6,794 bases of DNA, taken from NCBI GenBank assembly GCA_027346925.1, contig DAIERH010000127.1, positions 1 to 6,794 of the forward strand. The letters are read 5' to 3'. Origin of the DNA: Geobacter sp. GTDB lineage: Bacteria > Desulfobacterota > Desulfuromonadia > Geobacterales > Pseudopelobacteraceae. Positions 6,075 to 6,794 of this stretch are shown here, in pieces. The translations under genes were made by a program, and so were the position numbers. How positions within the stretch are numbered: the stretch's first letter is position 1; each line of letters begins with the position of its first letter. Under the pieces are notes generated by a model. The model saw only the letters and a list, made by a program, of their open reading frames with translations, was not told the DNA's origin and did not search any database.

Positions 6075-6082
6075 AAGGAGGT
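6075..6082 (+). promoter_or_regulatory. Strong Shine-Dalgarno site of the FlaG-like gene
   Basis: AAGGAGGT, a full-length match to the anti-Shine-Dalgarno sequence, lies 5 nt before the ATG at 6088. It is the best ribosome site in the window, fixes the start of the small gene, and argues that it is really translated. Confidence 0.85.
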
Positions 6083-6087
6083 GTGGC

Positions 6088-6498
6088 ATGACACCGGGCG
6101 GGATTACATTAAACGTCGACCTGATGCCTTCGCAGCTCAGTGTGGCAGGTAGTGCTTCAAACGGGCAAGGTTCGGACACATCTGCTCCGGCAACGAACAA
6201 CAGGAGCGCGCCGCAGGAAGCGCTGCCTTCCCCGGTTGACACGGTTACCATCGCGAACAAGAGCCAGGTAACAGCGCCTGGGGCAAGCAAAGACAAATCA
6301 GGCAGTGACAGCAACAAACAGGAACAGCCGGCCAGGACGATGAGGGATGTCTTGTTTGCCTATAATTTCAAAGGCAAGTTGCGAATCCGGTTCATGGACA
6401 GCGCAAACAGGCTTATCTATCAAATCCCGCCGGTAATGGTTGCACGGACCCAGGATCTCATGCAACGCGCCGATCTGGCCGTGGACATGCGGGCATAA
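6088..6498 (+). CDS. Small FlaG-like flagellar protein
   Basis: This predicted soluble protein of 136 residues has two parts. Residues 1-82 are low in complexity (rich in Ser, Ala, Pro, Asn, Gln and Lys), probably disordered, and include VDTVTIANKSQ (50-60), a motif style common near the N-termini of small flagellar proteins such as FlgM. Residues ~87-126 form a compact segment, F-x-GKLRIRFMDSANRLIYQIPPVMVARTQDLM in outline. It resembles the FlaG core, where a short beta hairpin is followed by a QIPP motif and an amphipathic helix. FlaG is linked to filament length and cap or flagellin handling, but its biochemical role is poorly defined. The start at 6088 is fixed by a strong ribosome site. 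The gene stands alone, flanked by a regulatory region and a terminator, rather than beside flagellin or fliD. The FlaG assignment rests mainly on the short C-terminal segment, so it could be another small secreted or chaperone-like protein. Confidence 0.7.
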   Translation: MTPGGITLNVDLMPSQLSVAGSASNGQGSDTSAPATNNRSAPQEALPSPVDTVTIANKSQVTAPGASKDKSGSDSNKQEQPARTMRDVLFAYNFKGKLRIRFMDSANRLIYQIPPVMVARTQDLMQRADLAVDMRA

Positions 6499-6525
6499 GT
6501 TCACATTCGTACACAAGCAGCATGA

Positions 6526-6567
6526 AAAAACCGTCCAGCCGGGTGTGAAGTCCGGGGGACGGTTTTT
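6526..6567. terminator. Bidirectional intrinsic terminator
   Basis: An 11-bp inverted repeat (AAAAACCGTCC at 6526-6536, GGACGGTTTTT at 6557-6567) flanks a 20-nt centre that can itself pair through CCGG (6539-6542 with 6552-6555). Read rightward, the stem ends in TTTTTCTTTTT and would terminate the FlaG-like transcript 28 nt after its stop. Read leftward, the A-run becomes a T-run and would terminate the convergent prfB transcript. Confidence 0.85.
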
Positions 6568-6589
6568 CTTTTTCCGTGCCGCGATGTTG

Positions 6590-6794
6590 TCAATCGGCGT
6601 CTTTCACCTCGCGCCGCACCCCCATCAGGTATGCCACCACGAAATCCTCCAGCGCCCCGTCCAGCACGGCGTCCGGGTTGCCCGATTCCACGCCCGTGCG
6701 CAGGTCCTTGACCATCTTGTAGGGGTGCAGGACATAGGAACGGATCTGGCTTCCCCAACCGATCTCCTTTTTTTCGCCGGCGATTTCCGACGCC
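6590..6794 (-). CDS. prfB: Peptide chain release factor 2, C-terminal end (5' part outside window)
   Basis: Translated on the minus strand, bases 6794-6590 give 67 residues and a TGA stop. They contain the conserved tail of class I release factor RF2: EIGWGSQIRSYVLHPYKMVKD, then LRTGVESGNPDAVLDGALEDFV (key residues given in two blocks). RF2 recognises UGA and UAA stop codons on the ribosome and triggers peptide release. The GGQ and SPF codon-reading motifs and any programmed frameshift near the N-terminus lie outside the window. The gene ends with TGA, a codon its own product reads. It converges on the FlaG-like gene and shares a bidirectional terminator with it. Confidence 0.93.
   Translation of the reverse strand, partial: ASEIAGEKKEIGWGSQIRSYVLHPYKMVKDLRTGVESGNPDAVLDGALEDFVVAYLMGVRREVKDAD

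Larger units (their letters stand above)
5644..6087. other. AT-rich divergent intergenic regulatory region
   Basis: This 444-bp stretch separates the divergent NlpC/P60 and FlaG-like genes and is much richer in A+T than the flanking coding DNA, most strongly from about 5870 to 6060. It holds a weak minus-strand promoter, two 11-bp dyads, a strong-looking sigma-54 site, an optional sigma-70 site, a perfect 10-bp palindrome ATCGTACGAT (5969-5978), and the ribosome site of the FlaG-like gene. Short open frames cross it (for example 5792-6010, 72 codons, hydrophobic), but they lack ribosome sites and I do not call them genes. Confidence 0.7.

Overview
The window is GC-rich, densely packed bacterial chromosome. 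Protein content and style (Y-family polymerase, sirtuin, DUF1015 protein, SPOR-NlpC/P60 hydrolase, FlaG-like protein, release factor 2, and a candidate sigma-54 promoter) fit a motile Gram-negative deltaproteobacterium (Desulfobacterota), most likely a member of the Geobacterales. That assignment rests on recalled family resemblance; no database search was run. I see no mobile element, CRISPR array, tRNA or rRNA.

Layout. Positions 1-752 (+) hold the C-terminal two thirds of a DinB/Pol IV-type translesion polymerase, cut by the window edge. A five-gene minus-strand run faces it, read from right to left. It comprises a secreted SPOR-NlpC/P60 peptidoglycan hydrolase (5643-4774), a DUF1015 protein (4717-3476), a variant Sir2 deacylase (3465-2647), a spinster-like MFS transporter (2627-1404) and a PlsC-type acyltransferase (1407-730). 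Gaps in this run are 56, 10 and 19 bp and then a 4-bp overlap, so the last four genes look like one operon. The hydrolase may be its first gene or a separate unit, because a palindromic repeat sits in the 56-bp gap. The acyltransferase and polymerase genes overlap tail to tail by 23 bp.

Positions 5644-6087 form an AT-rich divergent regulatory region. It holds a good match to a sigma-54 (-24/-12) promoter pointing right and, upstream of it, two near-identical 11-bp dyads three helical turns apart. Downstream lies a single-gene unit for a small FlaG-like protein (6088-6498). A bidirectional terminator (6526-6567) separates it from the C-terminal end of release factor 2 (prfB), which enters from the right on the minus strand.

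How the genes may work together. The strongest functional link is the translationally coupled transporter/acyltransferase pair. It resembles in logic the LplT-Aas lysophospholipid import and re-acylation pair of enterobacteria, but here with a spinster-type MFS protein. The second is the FlaG-like gene under probable sigma-54/enhancer-binding-protein control, consistent with flagellar regulation. No novel multi-gene defence or mobile system is evident; both proposals are inferences.
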